Source: Clavelina lepadiformis (taxonomy: Eukaryota > Chordata > Ascidiacea > Aplousobranchia > Clavelinidae). From it: DNA of 64,000 bases. The stretch spans positions 20,274,001-20,338,000 of the forward strand of contig NC_135242.1 in the NCBI RefSeq assembly GCF_947623445.1, given 5' to 3'. A program made the position numbers and the translations under genes. This document shows, piece by piece, positions 1-13,080 of the stretch. How positions within the stretch are numbered: position 1 is the stretch's first letter; every line of letters begins with the position of its first letter. The notes under the pieces are model-generated. The model did no database searches. It saw only the letters and a program-made list of their open reading frames with translations, and was not told where the DNA came from.

Positions 1-177
1 CCACATTTTTCCAATGCAACATTTCATAATGAAAGAGATGCTTTGCTTAACAACGACCAAAGCTATGATGGTGTCATTCCAGAGGTTGCAAACCTTGCCC
101 CTTTGGTGGTTTCTGAAGACCCGATGAAATTGCTAATGTCAATTAATTTACAATCAACCTGTGGAGGTATAAATTAG
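1..177 (+). CDS. possible 3'-terminal exon of a gene entering from the left
   Basis: Frame 1 is open from the first base to a TAG at 175-177 and encodes 58 residues. It is hydrophilic and Asn/Ser-rich, ends with the residues STCGGIN, and has no recognisable domain. The other two forward frames close early. The length alone is not significant, but the composition looks like a protein tail and not like AT-rich noise. No AATAAA is obvious immediately downstream. I do not recognise the family. It could equally be a chance open frame cut by the window edge. Confidence 0.35.
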   Translation, partial: PHFSNATFHNERDALLNNDQSYDGVIPEVANLAPLVVSEDPMKLLMSINLQSTCGGIN

Positions 178-1680
178 GACTTGGGAATTTGATCAATAAG
201 AGACATGTGTCAAAGAGTATATAGTGTGTACCGTATTTCTTCAATTATAGGCCATCGCTTATGGTTATATTTCGTATCTGTTTTGTGCAGCTTATTATGT
301 TTAACGTTTGTCGCAAAGCCTGAACCTAAATTAATTACATAAAACCTTTTACAAATCGATCCTCTAATTGGGCTACACATTTTTCATCATTCATTTTCTA
401 AACCTAATTACTCATCTTTTAACAGGCTGCAAGGTCCAATTTGATAAAATACCCTACGTGTCACTGAAATTATTTCATGTTGTGGCTAATGTTCAAGGGC
501 AATTTATAATTATTTTTTTTCTGCAGTGGCGTACAATCCTGGTTATACAAATTTATTTTATTTATTATCAGCTTATTTCCTCATTCTGAACGGCAAGACT
601 ACTCCTTACACTGGACGTACATTCCGAAATGTTTATTAGACTGGTTAATAATCTTGCTTGTGGTATGGCTGGTAACATATATATTTATAAAGGCTTTGGC
701 ATTTGCACAATAGTGGTGTTGCCTGTGAAGACATAAGTTCCGTTTGTACAATGCCACTTATAGTATAGTCAATAGTAGCCTACATTTAGTGCGTCATATC
801 TACTGTATGTATTGCTTTAGTCTGATATAGGCCTATATGTAGGGACTAGGATACTTTTTCACACCATTTGTTCAATCTTGAAAATTTCGTCTTTGCTTAC
901 TGTACTGCTGATTTTCCTTTGTTACTAATATGTGTTCCTAGTGTTTTGATAAAAATACATTGATTGTGCTAGTATGCATGATTTTGGTTTCTAGATAAAA
1001 GAGTTATTGGTTGTTACCTGCAACAGGCTATCATCACGGTATGTGCAGTAAGATATTTCCTCTTAAGTGTCTAAGAGTGCCACCATAAAAATTTACTTGG
1101 ATTCGGAAGTAAATGGAAAACGTAGTAGAGAAAGATCAAATAATCGATGGAATGATCATGGATGTAATTGAGAAAGACATGACAAAGATTGTGTTGTATT
1201 ACTTGAGGACGCTGGTATTAAGTGGGAATGGACGAAGCGGATCACCCGCCAACCCTTGCATTGTGAAGGGATCGCAACCGTAAAAACCCTCCGACGAGTG
1301 TCCACTAGTGAACTTAGAGTCTTAGAAGAGGCATAATACGAAAGACGGCTTGGGGTTCATGTAAATTAAGTAAACACGGTTGTTAACGCCATTTCAAAAA
1401 ATTTTCACTAAAATTATAATATTCAACGGTTAATCAGCAGCAATGAAGTTCCAAATCGCTTTTTTCTTTTAAGTATTCAAAATCGGTGTTGGCTTAAAAT
1501 ATTAAACATCATAGGAGCTGGTTCCCATTCGGTTTCTCATGCTTCAAGTGGTTTATAGATTCCAGGTCAACAATGTTTATGCACACGCCGGACATCATTA
1601 AAGTGACAAAACAAGGCTCAAATTATTTAAACTTTTAGTCTGTATGACGTGAAGAATGTGGTAAAAGTAGTCGAATCATT
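178..1680. other. intergenic, no gene recognised
   Basis: AT-rich sequence with short unsupported open frames only. I see no conserved protein, RNA gene or clear terminal repeats here. It could hold the 3' UTR of the gene entering from the left. Confidence 0.5.
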
Positions 1681-2935
1681 GCTCGGTGGCCTAATGGTTG
1701 GAACGCTGGTTTCGGACTGAGTGGAGCTGTACCGTTGCAATGTCCTTGGGCGCTGCATTAATGACACTTGCTCCTATTCTGTGGACCTGGTGAACAGTTC
1801 CAAAATCGGGCAATACTAAAAAAAAAACACAAAATAAACAATGTGTGACAATCGGAACTTTCACAAAGTGTAACTCAGTAGCTGGGGCATGAGTGATGAG
1901 TAGGGCAAGTTTTTGTTGCACTAAAAAGGTGAGAAAGTTGCACTTAATTTTAACAAAAGTTGCAGTAAAAAGTTGCATTTATGCACAAGTTTTTAAAAGC
2001 ATTAGGGTATGAGATATTCGAAAGGATCCGTTGTATAACCCAACAGTTTAAGATTTGCAGGGTGTCTGCTTGTTCCGTTTCTTTCTTCGCTATACAATCG
2101 ATCATGCATACATTTTTATGTTCTTTAGGTTTGAAACCTACATGACAGGATTTCGCTGTCAGGTCCTGTAGAGCTATCAAATTTGGTACTTTCCCATTTC
2201 ACAGACGGCCTGGCGAGACCGCCGAAAATAACATTTTTTGCCGGTACGCAGCAAGAAAATAACGCAATGCGGAAATAATTTTCCACAAAAAGCCAAATAG
2301 CAAAGCGTTAACCCACCCCTCCCCTCCCCTCCCCCCAAAACAAGTCAAATACCCCACCCCAAACCCCCTAGGTCTGCAACTAACTAAGCAATCTCAACAA
2401 AAATTGACCTCGAAAGACTAGACACAACCTGTTTCCGTTTGTGCGGGCTTGGCCAAAAGCCAAGTCATACTTCCAATTCTAATTTAGTTCGGGCACTGTC
2501 GTGCTTGGCTGGGGTTGTTAAACTTCTAGCTTGCAAGCCAACTGTTGCGTCATAGATAACATTGAGATGCAGCTAATCCAACACATATCTCTTTGTTATG
2601 CAAAGCAAAGAGAATAGAAATATACTAGAAAAAGTTCTATAGCATGTTTTTTAAATCACTCCTTTACATTTTGCGCAATATTTAATAAAAGTTGCAGTAA
2701 AAAGTTGCATGAAAAATAGAAAAAAGTTGCAAAAAGTTGCAATATAAAATTCCTACAAAAAGCTTAAAACATCATACTACATAAATTCTGAGTATTTAGG
2801 AAGCTGCCGGAAGCTGTAAAAAAAAGTTGCAAAAGTTGCAAAAACTTGCCCTAGTGATGAGGAATCATCGCCTGTTGTAAGTCGTGCAAAGACTTTCCTC
2901 AGTCAAAGAATAAAGTTTATCCAAACCAACACAGT
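1681..2935 (+). repeat. tRNA-derived SINE, copy 1, interrupted by a hAT-like element
   Basis: The left end carries an A-box match, TGGCCTAATGG, at 1687-1697 within a tRNA-like head. It is followed by a body containing GACACTTGCTCCT and then AACAGTTCCAAAATCGGGCAA. The same body and tail occur at 44396-44575 and 57226-57490. After the inserted element (1901-2853) the SINE resumes with a segment around TAGTCGTGCAAA-like sequence ending CCTCAGTC, which is also present in the copy at 57226-57490. This shows that the two pieces belong to one interrupted element. Family assignment (perhaps a Ciona composite tRNA-SINE) is inference. Confidence 0.7.
1901..2853. mobile_element. hAT-like non-autonomous DNA element (953 bp) with 8-bp target duplication
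   Basis: The ends are inverted repeats: TAGGGCAAGTTTTTG on the left and CAAAAACTTGCCCTA on the right. The 8-bp direct repeat GTGATGAG flanks it at 1893-1900 and 2854-2861. An 8-bp duplication is typical of hAT transposons. The interior has no transposase frame. It does have many copies of the word AAGTTGCA, near both ends (around 1952-1980 and 2690-2850), as subterminal repeats that may be transposase-binding sites. The element sits inside SINE copy 1, so it is the younger of the two. Confidence 0.8.
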
Positions 2936-5630
2936 ATCTTAGCATTCTACTGCTTTATTTAGTGTGCAGACAAGTGCGTGTGGGTGCAACAACTAGCTAA
3001 CCACCGTTTGCTAACATGCATTTCCTTTCCTTGCGACTACGTTCCGTGAGACGACGCAATCACATCCAGTACGCATGTACGATACGATCGCGTGAACTAC
3101 CTGAACAAACAACTCCTGTAAACATCAAACTATGGTTTCATTGACTTGACAAAACATTATAAACTACTGTCTGTTTTTTCCTTAAGGTTAAAATAGATTT
3201 CCTTCAACATGAGTAAGCTTGTTTTTGATTTGCTAACTGTAATTGGGGGCGTCATACGAGATAAGCATTTCCCGTTGGTACACATGATGCCTAGAAGTGC
3301 GAGTTTTCACTTAATGGCAAGGTTACGTTGATTGATGATTATGGAACGCAACTGTCACAGTGATTACTTTAATTATATTACAATGCCTACTGTATTTGGT
3401 TGCAAATTTTAGTCTTGCGTAACTTCAGTATTTAACTTTCGGGCAAGTTGTGTTCAAAACTGCTTTTACAACGTCTTTTTTATAATCCAGGAAGTAGATC
3501 TAATTCCGAAATCCGAAGGCTACTATTAATATCTCGCTCATATATTAAATAACTGATAAGCTCATCAGTGCTTTATTGACGGCTAATGCATCTAGAGTCT
3601 AGAGTCAACGTGAAAGCGTTGGTGAAAATAAGACGTTTTCACAGAAAACGCAAACTGGTTTAAGAGCGTCAACCAGCGACAAATTAATAATATTTTAATG
3701 GCCACTACACAATTAGACAAGAAAATTCATTTGATATGTTCGAAGTTTGCTCATATAATATAAACCAAACGAAAATATAATCTTAGCGTTTTTTCATCAT
3801 TTTCACAAGAACTTCATCATATGTTGTAGGCTACCTGTTGTAAACTTTAAAATTCTCAATGTACAGCATTGAAGCAATTTTCATTCGTCAGTTGCTTGAA
3901 CACACCACCTGCTCGTCTGCTTAAGTCTCGCTTTTTCAACTTATGTTTTATGGATTTAACTAATTATTATAGGTTTAGTGGCCGTGCTAGTTGTTACCAG
4001 CAAATATCAACGTTGTTTCACTGGAGCACGTTTTAAGGCTTTAAGCTTTTTGGACTTTGTCACTTTTTCCTGTTCATTGGCGCTTGTTGGTAACAACTGG
4101 CTTGACTTTTCATCCCCACCGTGCTTTTGGCAAAAAATAAAAGGATTGATTGAATGAGGCGATAAGTTGTAGTGCGACTTGTTGACTGATTGTTTATAAG
4201 GTGAAAAACTGTGACATATAAACCTACAAAAGTATATGCACAAATGTAGTTGGTTTACTTAATTACATAAGTTAACAGGCCCGTTTCACAAATTAGAGAA
4301 ATGACAACGCAATAAATTTGAACCATACAACTCATTGTTCTAGAACTACCTTCAAGGAGTATTTTTCTTAGGTCTTCTTTTTTGAGCTTGTTTTTGTCTT
4401 GTAACGCTTCAGCCTGACCAGTATGCAGGGCATTGAGTACGATATGTTAGTTATAGTCAAGATACAGTTTGTGAAAGGTCTATATGTTGGTCTGATCGCC
4501 AATCAGGTACTTTACTATGTTTCAAACTCTAACCAACGAACTTCAGTTAAATTTTAATTCTGTGTTATAAAAAATCATCAGATTCAGATATCAATGTCTT
4601 CCAATAATTCTACATGAAGTGTTACTGACTACTGTCGTATACCAAGGAACCGTACAGTGACAGTACGATAAATTAATGGAAAAGGAGCGTATGGAATAGA
4701 AATTAGACAACGATGTAGTAACGTGAACTTGAAACATGTTTGATACAGTATAACGCGTTTGATGCCAAGTCTCTCTATTAATTTTATGATCTTTGAGATT
4801 TCTATAATCTTTGGTTTGATGGCTTATGTTATATGTAAAAATACTTCTTTTCGAGTTGATCATTTACCGGTATTTATTACTTTTACCGGTTTATTACTGG
4901 ATTTAAATACGCGCTAGCTTTTTTGTAAGATGGTAGGCGATTATTTTTTGCAAAAAAGTTACTGTCGTTATTGCTACCGGTATGAAACAATTTCCATTGG
5001 CGTATCAGGGCAATTTTATCAAGGCATTTTTTTGCATCTATACCTAGTCCTAAACGGATTGCAGAAACCTATGGGCGGTTCCAGAAATATTTTTTTTTTG
5101 GGGGAATTCTGTCTAGCGGAATCAAAGAATAGGGCAATAAGGTATAACTATTTATAAGTTATTGTATAAGTGTATACAAAGCTCCAAAGGCCATATAGGC
5201 TAGCTAGTCTGATAGTGGAAAGTAGGGATGGGCCGATACTAGCCCAAACCCGAATAGATTCGCCTGATTTTACGAATTCGAAATTTACTGACTTTGGGAG
5301 AAAGTGATGAGCTAGTTTTTCGATCAAGCTAAAATAGAGTCAGCAGTACTTACAATGAAAGACATTTTCCTAACGATTTTGCATTTGCAATCGTTTTAAA
5401 ACAAAGCGATTTGTTTAACGATTACATCATGTTACAAAGAAGACTTTTGAAAACTTTTAGACAAAATTTTATGGTTTGGTTATAATGCCAATAGATTCGG
5501 TATTCGTTCATGTCAACCAAGCCTAAACAATCATGAACACAGTTTTAATGCATTTTACAAGATTTATTGCAGGTTGTAGGCTATAACAGACTGACAGACA
5601 GGCCCCAGCAACCACAGCCAAAAGGATGGC
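2936..5630. other. intergenic, repeat-derived or unique, no gene recognised
   Basis: No conserved protein is recognised. A 40-codon open frame at 3209-3331 begins with an ATG in a reasonable context and has a possible splice donor near 3320, but no partner exon is visible. The rest is AT-rich with scattered short frames. No terminal repeats are clear. Confidence 0.45.
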
Positions 5631-5637
5631 ACCTTTT

Positions 5638-5830
5638 GCGTACGATATTCATGCCAAACTTTTTTATGTTCACGCCGATTTATAATAAATAAAGAAAAGC
5701 TGTGTTTGAACGCCAATTTATAAAAATTAAATGCTTCGATGCACGCCATCATGCCAAAATTTGCATCTTTGCACGCACGATTTCTCGTCAAACTGCTTCC
5801 CTTTCCATTCATTAATATGCACACCCCACC
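5638..5830. repeat. dispersed repeat family R3, copy 1
   Basis: This shares the words CACGCCGATTTATAATAAAT, CATGCCAAAATTTGCATC and CACGCACGATTTCTCGTC with copies at 31950-32105, 41700-41940 and (inverted) 42060-42190. The antisense strand keeps a similar open stretch in two copies (LTRN..A.K.ANFG then FIIN), so the family may derive from a coding element. No terminal repeats were delimited. Confidence 0.55.
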
Positions 5831-5879
5831 CATACTGAATTCTTTTTGCTGGGCCGAGTGCTGGGAAAGATTCACTCGC

Positions 5880-7483
<1,604 letters not shown>

Positions 7484-7569
7484 AACAAATTCTTCTACCT
7501 ACATTGCAAAGACTTCGACAACTTGTAAATTTTATTCAATTGTACTTGAACCCATTGTAAATTTCAATC

Positions 7570-9025
7570 ATGACTGTTTTCTTGCTGCACATTTATGATC
7601 GAAATGGAAACTCTTTGTATGAAAAAGAGTGGTGCAGGCGTAAAAAATCCAATCTTACAAAAGAGGAAGAAAAGAAACTTATGTTTGGAATGCTACACTC
7701 CATAAAGTCATTTGTCTCAAAATTATCTCCAAAAGATAGGTAATGAGATCAACACCATATTTATGTATGGCATAAGTACTTAAAGATGTGAAAAAGCTTA
7801 AACTTATAGGTTTGAGGTGTTATAACGGCCAAGTTTAATTTGTTCTCATAATACGAATTGTTTATCATTAAAATGTATAATTTCAATAGTCATTAATTTC
7901 ATCGCTCAATTAAACCCACTGTGGTAAAGAGGATTTAAAGTCTTCATTGCTATTTACTCTTTGCATCTGCAGAACTGTCATTGAGCTTATGACAATTCTA
8001 AGCAAGTTTACCTTTGCTATTACTTGCATTTACATACTGTGTGATGTTTTATTGAATTAGGATCACAATGGTTTTTTACCATCGCATTATTCCTCTACAT
8101 TGTGTATAGAGAAAAAAGAGGATTTGCATTCAGATTTTGTGTTGTTATTATATTATAGTAATTTCTGACTCCTATGTTTAATAACGATTAATTGTATATT
8201 TAAGCTATATGGTTATGTCAATGCTTTTACAACTTTGATCTGTTATTATGTTTTCGCACAGCAAAGAGGGTTTTCTGAGCTACACCACCAGCCAGTATAA
8301 GCTTCACTTCTATGAGTCACCTACAAGGCTGAAGTTTGTTGTGATGACAGACATTAACGTAGGAAACATAAGAGAAACCTTGAAGAAAATTTACAGCTCG
8401 GTATTAATTTATATTATAGTATTTCTTAAAATTTTGTAACCGTATGCTTGAAGTCATTAAAACAGTGAGTACTTGCTCAGCTTAAAGTGGCTCAAAATAT
8501 CACTCGAGTTATTAAAACGGTTGTCACCGTTAAATATTGGCAAAAACAAGACTGGACTCGATGTGTTGTTAATGACGTTCCACCAATTGAACTTCAACAT
8601 TTGCTGCTGTTTGCTTATGGACACTTTGTTCTAAAATAATGAGTGATTATTGACTAATGTCACTTGTTGTGATAACAAGCACTGTTCATACCTTAGTGCA
8701 GAATTAATGTGGAAGTTCTTAAATTGAAATCTTGAATTTAATATAAGATTTCAGTTTGAAATTTTATTTAAATTGTTTACATGTGCTGTATTTGGTGGGC
8801 ATTTTGCAAAGACCTGAAATAATTCATTTTAATAGATGAGATTGTAATAATAGGATACAAGATCTGTACGCAATTTATGAACATATATAATTTCAGATCT
8901 ATGTCGCCTACATTGCAAGGAACCCAATGTGTGACTTGGCAGAACCTATCAACTGTAAACTTTTTGAAAGCAGGTTGGAGACATTTATGAAGGGATTGTC
9001 TTTTTTTGAAGATAGCAAGGAGTAA
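7570..9025 (+). CDS. TRAPPC1: TRAPP complex subunit 1 (Bet5/TRAPPC1)
   Basis: Three exons: 7570-7739, 8262-8400 and 8897-9025, giving 145 residues, the same length as human TRAPPC1. The start [13 protein letters not shown], the block [15 protein letters not shown] and the end [13 protein letters not shown] match the sedlin/Bet5-like longin-fold family along the whole length. Splice phases are consistent (phase 2 at the first junction, phase 0 at the second). TRAPPC1 is a small core subunit of the TRAPP complexes that tether vesicles and activate Rab1-type GTPases at the ER-Golgi interface. It starts 86 bp after the NEDD8 stop, which suggests co-transcription. A poly(A) signal lies at 9052-9057. 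Confidence 0.95.
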
Positions 9026-9051
9026 TTTGCATGTATATACTCTGACAATGT

Positions 9052-9057
9052 AATAAA
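9052..9057 (+). terminator. poly(A) signal for TRAPPC1
   Basis: AATAAA lies 27 bases after the TRAPPC1 stop. It is the first such hexamer after NEDD8, consistent with one transcript carrying both genes. Confidence 0.7.
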
Positions 9058-9131
9058 CTATTGTTTCTGATTGAACTGAAATTTCTTGCTATGATGAATG
9101 AAATGCAGTAGCAAACAGTTTCCTGACGGTT

Positions 9132-9137
9132 TTTATT
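9132..9137 (-). terminator. poly(A) signal for SPCS2
   Basis: AATAAA on the minus strand, about 77 bases beyond the SPCS2 stop. It faces the TRAPPC1 signal, so the two 3' UTRs converge within about 190 bp. Confidence 0.6.
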
Positions 9138-9213
9138 TACATGTACATGATGTTTATGCCAAAATATTGCAAGAAAGGCAGTTTAACTTGATTTCACACA
9201 TTGTGTATTTAAA

Positions 9214-10315
9214 TCACTGGGCTTTCTTTCCAGATACAATCGAGTTATGTAAACCCATAACCATTGGTTGAAATTTTTCAAACAATAGGACACCATTCTC
9301 ATCAAATACTTCACCAACACACTTGGTAAAACTTGCAGTTCTTTGTTCAGAATTGTCTTTAACTGTAACCGTGAGGGTGTAATTTTTGTCAAACCTGAAA
9401 ATAAACAATATGGAATACGATATGATATGGAATAGGAGTATTGTACTTAGAAAATACTGCAGGATTTAAGATCTGTAACATAAACATACCGGATCATTGT
9501 TGAGGCAAGCGTCCATACAATATCTGGTTCTGTTCCCACTGGATCTTTTTGATGAGCAACCAAGAAAATGTTCTTTTCACAGAAATTAGCATATAATGTG
9601 AGTAGGCCCATCAATAAAAAATATGAAACCTGGAACCAAGATACAAACAGGCCAAGTTGAAAACCTAATCATACTTCAAGACCAAGCTAGTTCCTACCCA
9701 AAAGTGATGTGTTTATTATTTCATAAAAGAAACGAATATGCTATTTCACTGCATATGATAATTGCATACTGGAAAGAGCAATGCTTACCACACACAAAAT
9801 AAGAACTGGCCTAGATTCTGGGAATGGATATAAAAAGTCCCACAATAATGCAACCAAAGCTACGAGTACAGCTGTAGTGCATATCACCAAACGAGTATCA
9901 ATCAGATGGAAGTTTTCCACATAATCTAATTCCAGGATAGCCTGTGTAAAAGAAACAACACCTTACAAATATCACATAAAAGGTCAATGCTACAAGTCAG
10001 TTAGCAGTTATATGGAGGTACTGCACAGAACGACCAGTTCCTCTGCATGCATCTCAGAACTGCAAGATATTGTAAGCAATGTAATTATTGTAAATTAATT
10101 TACCATAATTAATTTGAATTTACATATATACTGTATATCTTAATATTTTAATCCAGTGTGGTAAAATATGCTAACGCTACAAAAGTTTAATTTATAAGGT
10201 AATATCTAGGCAGTAGACAACAAATTAAAAATACCTTTTTTGCTGCATCATCTAATGCAATTCTTGCAGCATTCTGATCCCACTTATCAATTTTGATCGG
10301 CTTATCTTCTTCCAT
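9214..10315 (-). CDS. SPCS2: signal peptidase complex subunit 2 (SPC25)
   Basis: Four exons on the minus strand: 10235-10315, 9789-9941, 9490-9629 and 9214-9394, giving 184 residues. The conserved PIKIDKWD start, [19 protein letters not shown], the block PFPESRPVL and FLVAHQKDP all match SPCS2. Two hydrophobic segments (about residues 47-65 and 72-92) flank the short PFPES turn, as expected for a hairpin membrane protein with both ends in the cytosol. It is a non-catalytic subunit of the ER signal peptidase complex that links it to the Sec61 translocon. The start is the ATG at 10313-10315, just before the conserved KIDKWD. SSR3, another translocon-associated subunit, lies about 17 kb away, but there is no sign of linkage in expression. 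Confidence 0.95.
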
Positions 10316-10489
10316 ATTGCACACAACACAATTCTTTTAATACAAACTATACTTCAAATAATTCTGGCAATCAGCACAGTGCAAAGGAAACAATCAACTA
10401 ATGACAACAGGGTTCACCGAAAAAATGTCAATCATAATTTTCAAGTATTTTGTCCAGTTTTTCAGGTAATGGCTTTTTAAGCACCATTA

Positions 10490-10650
10490 GTTGTTTAGGG
10501 GCTGGGCCCAGTCTTTTTTATTTTTATGAATCCATTTTTATCATAGCCTAGAATTTTTTTGGACGACCGCAAGGTCTGTTATTTATTTCTGTAATTCATT
10601 TATTATTCGATTGGCGAAATAAAATTCTCTCTCTCATAAAAATAATTAGG
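10490..10650 (+). repeat. possible retroelement 3' tail
   Basis: The segment contains the small palindrome GACCGCAAGGTC and ends with ATTCGATTGGCGAAATAAAA followed by a CT-rich run. This layout resembles non-LTR or SINE 3' ends. No second copy was found in the window, so the call is weak. Confidence 0.25.
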
Positions 10651-11566
10651 TATAAACTAAGGTTGACCTGAGTGTATGAACATAAACTGAGGTAGGCATA
10701 CAGTGGCTTTAGGTTTGTTTCCTACTAAGGCAACGTGAGAACGTTGTGGCAAAAACACAATATAGCACTGGTGCTACCAGACATCATACAGTTCATAATG
10801 AAACGGCTTTCACAGTTTTCCTTTAAAACCCTGAATAAAATAGAATATGACGTAGTAAACTCTGGTTACTTCACGCCGATATCGACGCGGTGCATAAGTT
10901 ACGGTAACTGGAACATCATATTGCTCTGAATTTTTCGTTATGCTCGCCAGCCTAACTGGCGTAGGCCTAGTCACACCGGTCGCACTACCTTGATGAAAAA
11001 GATGCGTGTACATAACGAAACCATGGTTGAGTGTGGCCCATACGTACCGAGAATAAAAGCAAGCATTTTCCTGAAAACTTATTAACTTCTAACTTCTTTA
11101 TACTTCTTTGTACTTCTTTATACTAACTTCTTTATACAGAAGCAGAAAAAAGCAAAATTTATTGTTCTTATTTGACCAAACTAAGTAAATAACCCATTAC
11201 GTACTTTTAAAAATTATCTCGTGAAATAATAATTACAGTAGACCACCTTGATTAAAAAACAGTAGGCCTACTATTAATGTGTCGTTTAAATTGTTGTGTT
11301 TGCTGCAAGCAATCTGGCGTTTTAATTGGTTAGTTACTTTAATAGTCCACACGTACCGTAATGATATTTATTGTTGTTCTTGTGCACCGCATCTTCAATA
11401 TAGCGGCCTTTATCTCTCTCAGTGACACTGACTACAGTAGCCTGTAAGTGCCACAACAATTACAATTTCGGTTCCCAACATTTCCGCTAAAATTAGTTTA
11501 AAATATTTCTGTGCGCTGAAAATATTTTGCACTGTGAAAATGCCTCTACCGCTACAAATTAAAATT

Positions 11567-11662
11567 TCCAACACTTTAAAATCTCATCGCAACTTTTTAA
11601 AATGTCACCCCAGCATTTCAAAATCTCGTCGCAACATTTTCAAATCTTACCGCAACAACTTC
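11567..11662. repeat. degenerate short tandem repeat
   Basis: About four imperfect units of roughly 25 bp, each built around CAACATTTTCAAATCT-like sequence followed by CGTCG, CACCCC or TACCG. It is too diverged for recent expansion. Confidence 0.5.
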
Positions 11663-13080
11663 AAATTAAAAACATTATGAAAATCAAAGTGACACTGACC
11701 TTTTTAACTTGAGTTCATTCTGCACTCGTTTAATTTAATTGTGCTGGTTTGAATTAACCAACCTCCGTTTGTGCCAGGGCTGTTCAACATTTTCGTATTA
11801 AACCAAAAGTCGACATTTATGTTAATGACTTGAATTGTCAGTTATTTGTGCAAACTGCCTACTTTCTGAGGCTCAAAAACATTGCCAAATTCTTATATAG
11901 GTTTTTACTGAAGAACACAATGATATGAAGCTTTGCGATACCACAAATATTGCACAAAAAATTCATCAATTAGGAGTGAACGCGTTTAGTATTCAGTAAA
12001 GCATCATTAAATAATATTGACAAGATTTGACTGAAAACAATGTTAGTGATGACAAACATGTAAAACAAAATGCTGTGTTTTGCAGAGGTCGTGCTCATTT
12101 GACCATCTGCTATTTTTTTAAAGTGTACATAACATTAAGACAAATACCTTCAATTCCATATAATTATGCATATTTGTGCTGTATTTAATCGTATTGCATT
12201 GCATTGCATCAAGAATGAACGATTAGCTTGTAAAGGTTGTAACTTACCATTCACTAACTTCAAGAACTATTTGCATAGAACGTCGTTTTGTTGTACAGTA
12301 ATCAACGTAAAAATGGGGTGAATTAAATTTCGAATGTAATTTATTTCATGCAATTTTAAATAAATCAGAATGTAATACGCAGAAAAGGAAGAAATTCAAT
12401 ACGAAAAATCGGAAAAATGCGTTGCATTCGAATGTATTCAAAGCAACGTCAAGCTTGATATTAATAATTTATGCTGAATTCACCACCATTTCCAAATTCT
12501 GCTCACTTTGTTGCCCTGCAAGTTTAATAAGTTATAAAAATTAAGCATAAATCTACACTAATACTTTCAAAATATTTTACAGAAAAATGCGCTACATCTT
12601 TTAACAAACTTAAGATTATTTTTTGACCGCAAAATGAGAGATACCCGAAACTTAACAAAAGTATGTTAACTCGTCAATGTTAATTAAAACACGATTAACA
12701 CGTGCTATAATCAGGGGTTTTTAATGAAGCAATCAGAGTAGTTTTATCAGTATCAATCAATAGTAAAATTAAAAAATGTATGATTCATTTAAAATGCATT
12801 ATGAGGAATTGATGAGGGATGCAAGGAATTTCATTATGTCCCTTGCAAAAATTAATTATTATATAACAAACTAGCAGTGAAAAATCAACCTAAAACATAC
12901 ACTTACTTGACGCTTTAATGCTTGACTCATGTTCCTTCGTAATGCAAGAGCATAAATGAAAAATCAAGCAATTAATCTGGCTGTCCAGCTGATTCTTATT
13001 TGATCACACAACACAGCAAAGATTTAGTGAAACATTCAATTAATTATTAAATCACACTGAGAAATTAAATCATAAAGAAT

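Larger units (their letters stand above)
10316..13080. other. intergenic between SPCS2 and PRUNE2, no gene recognised
   Basis: No conserved protein was found in 2.8 kb. Noted contents are a possible retroelement tail at 10490-10650 and a short imperfect tandem repeat at 11567-11662. The minus-strand stretch 12340-12345 (AATAAA) and a weaker ATTAAA near 12914 are candidate poly(A) signals for the PRUNE2-type gene that ends at 13081. Confidence 0.5.

Noticed and set aside
1687-1760. Functional tRNA gene at the A-box of SINE copy 1
   Set aside because: No cloverleaf can be formed and the segment continues into a dispersed repeat body.
3209-3331. 40-codon frame starting MSKLVFDLLT with a possible donor at 3320
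   Set aside because: No second exon with matching phase and no recognised family were found; it is likely fortuitous.
12900-13000. Possible extra 3' exon of PRUNE2 following a donor at 13083
   Set aside because: A candidate acceptor near 13000 yields only about ten residues without similarity, whereas the in-frame stop at 13081-13083 lies at the expected end of the BCH domain.
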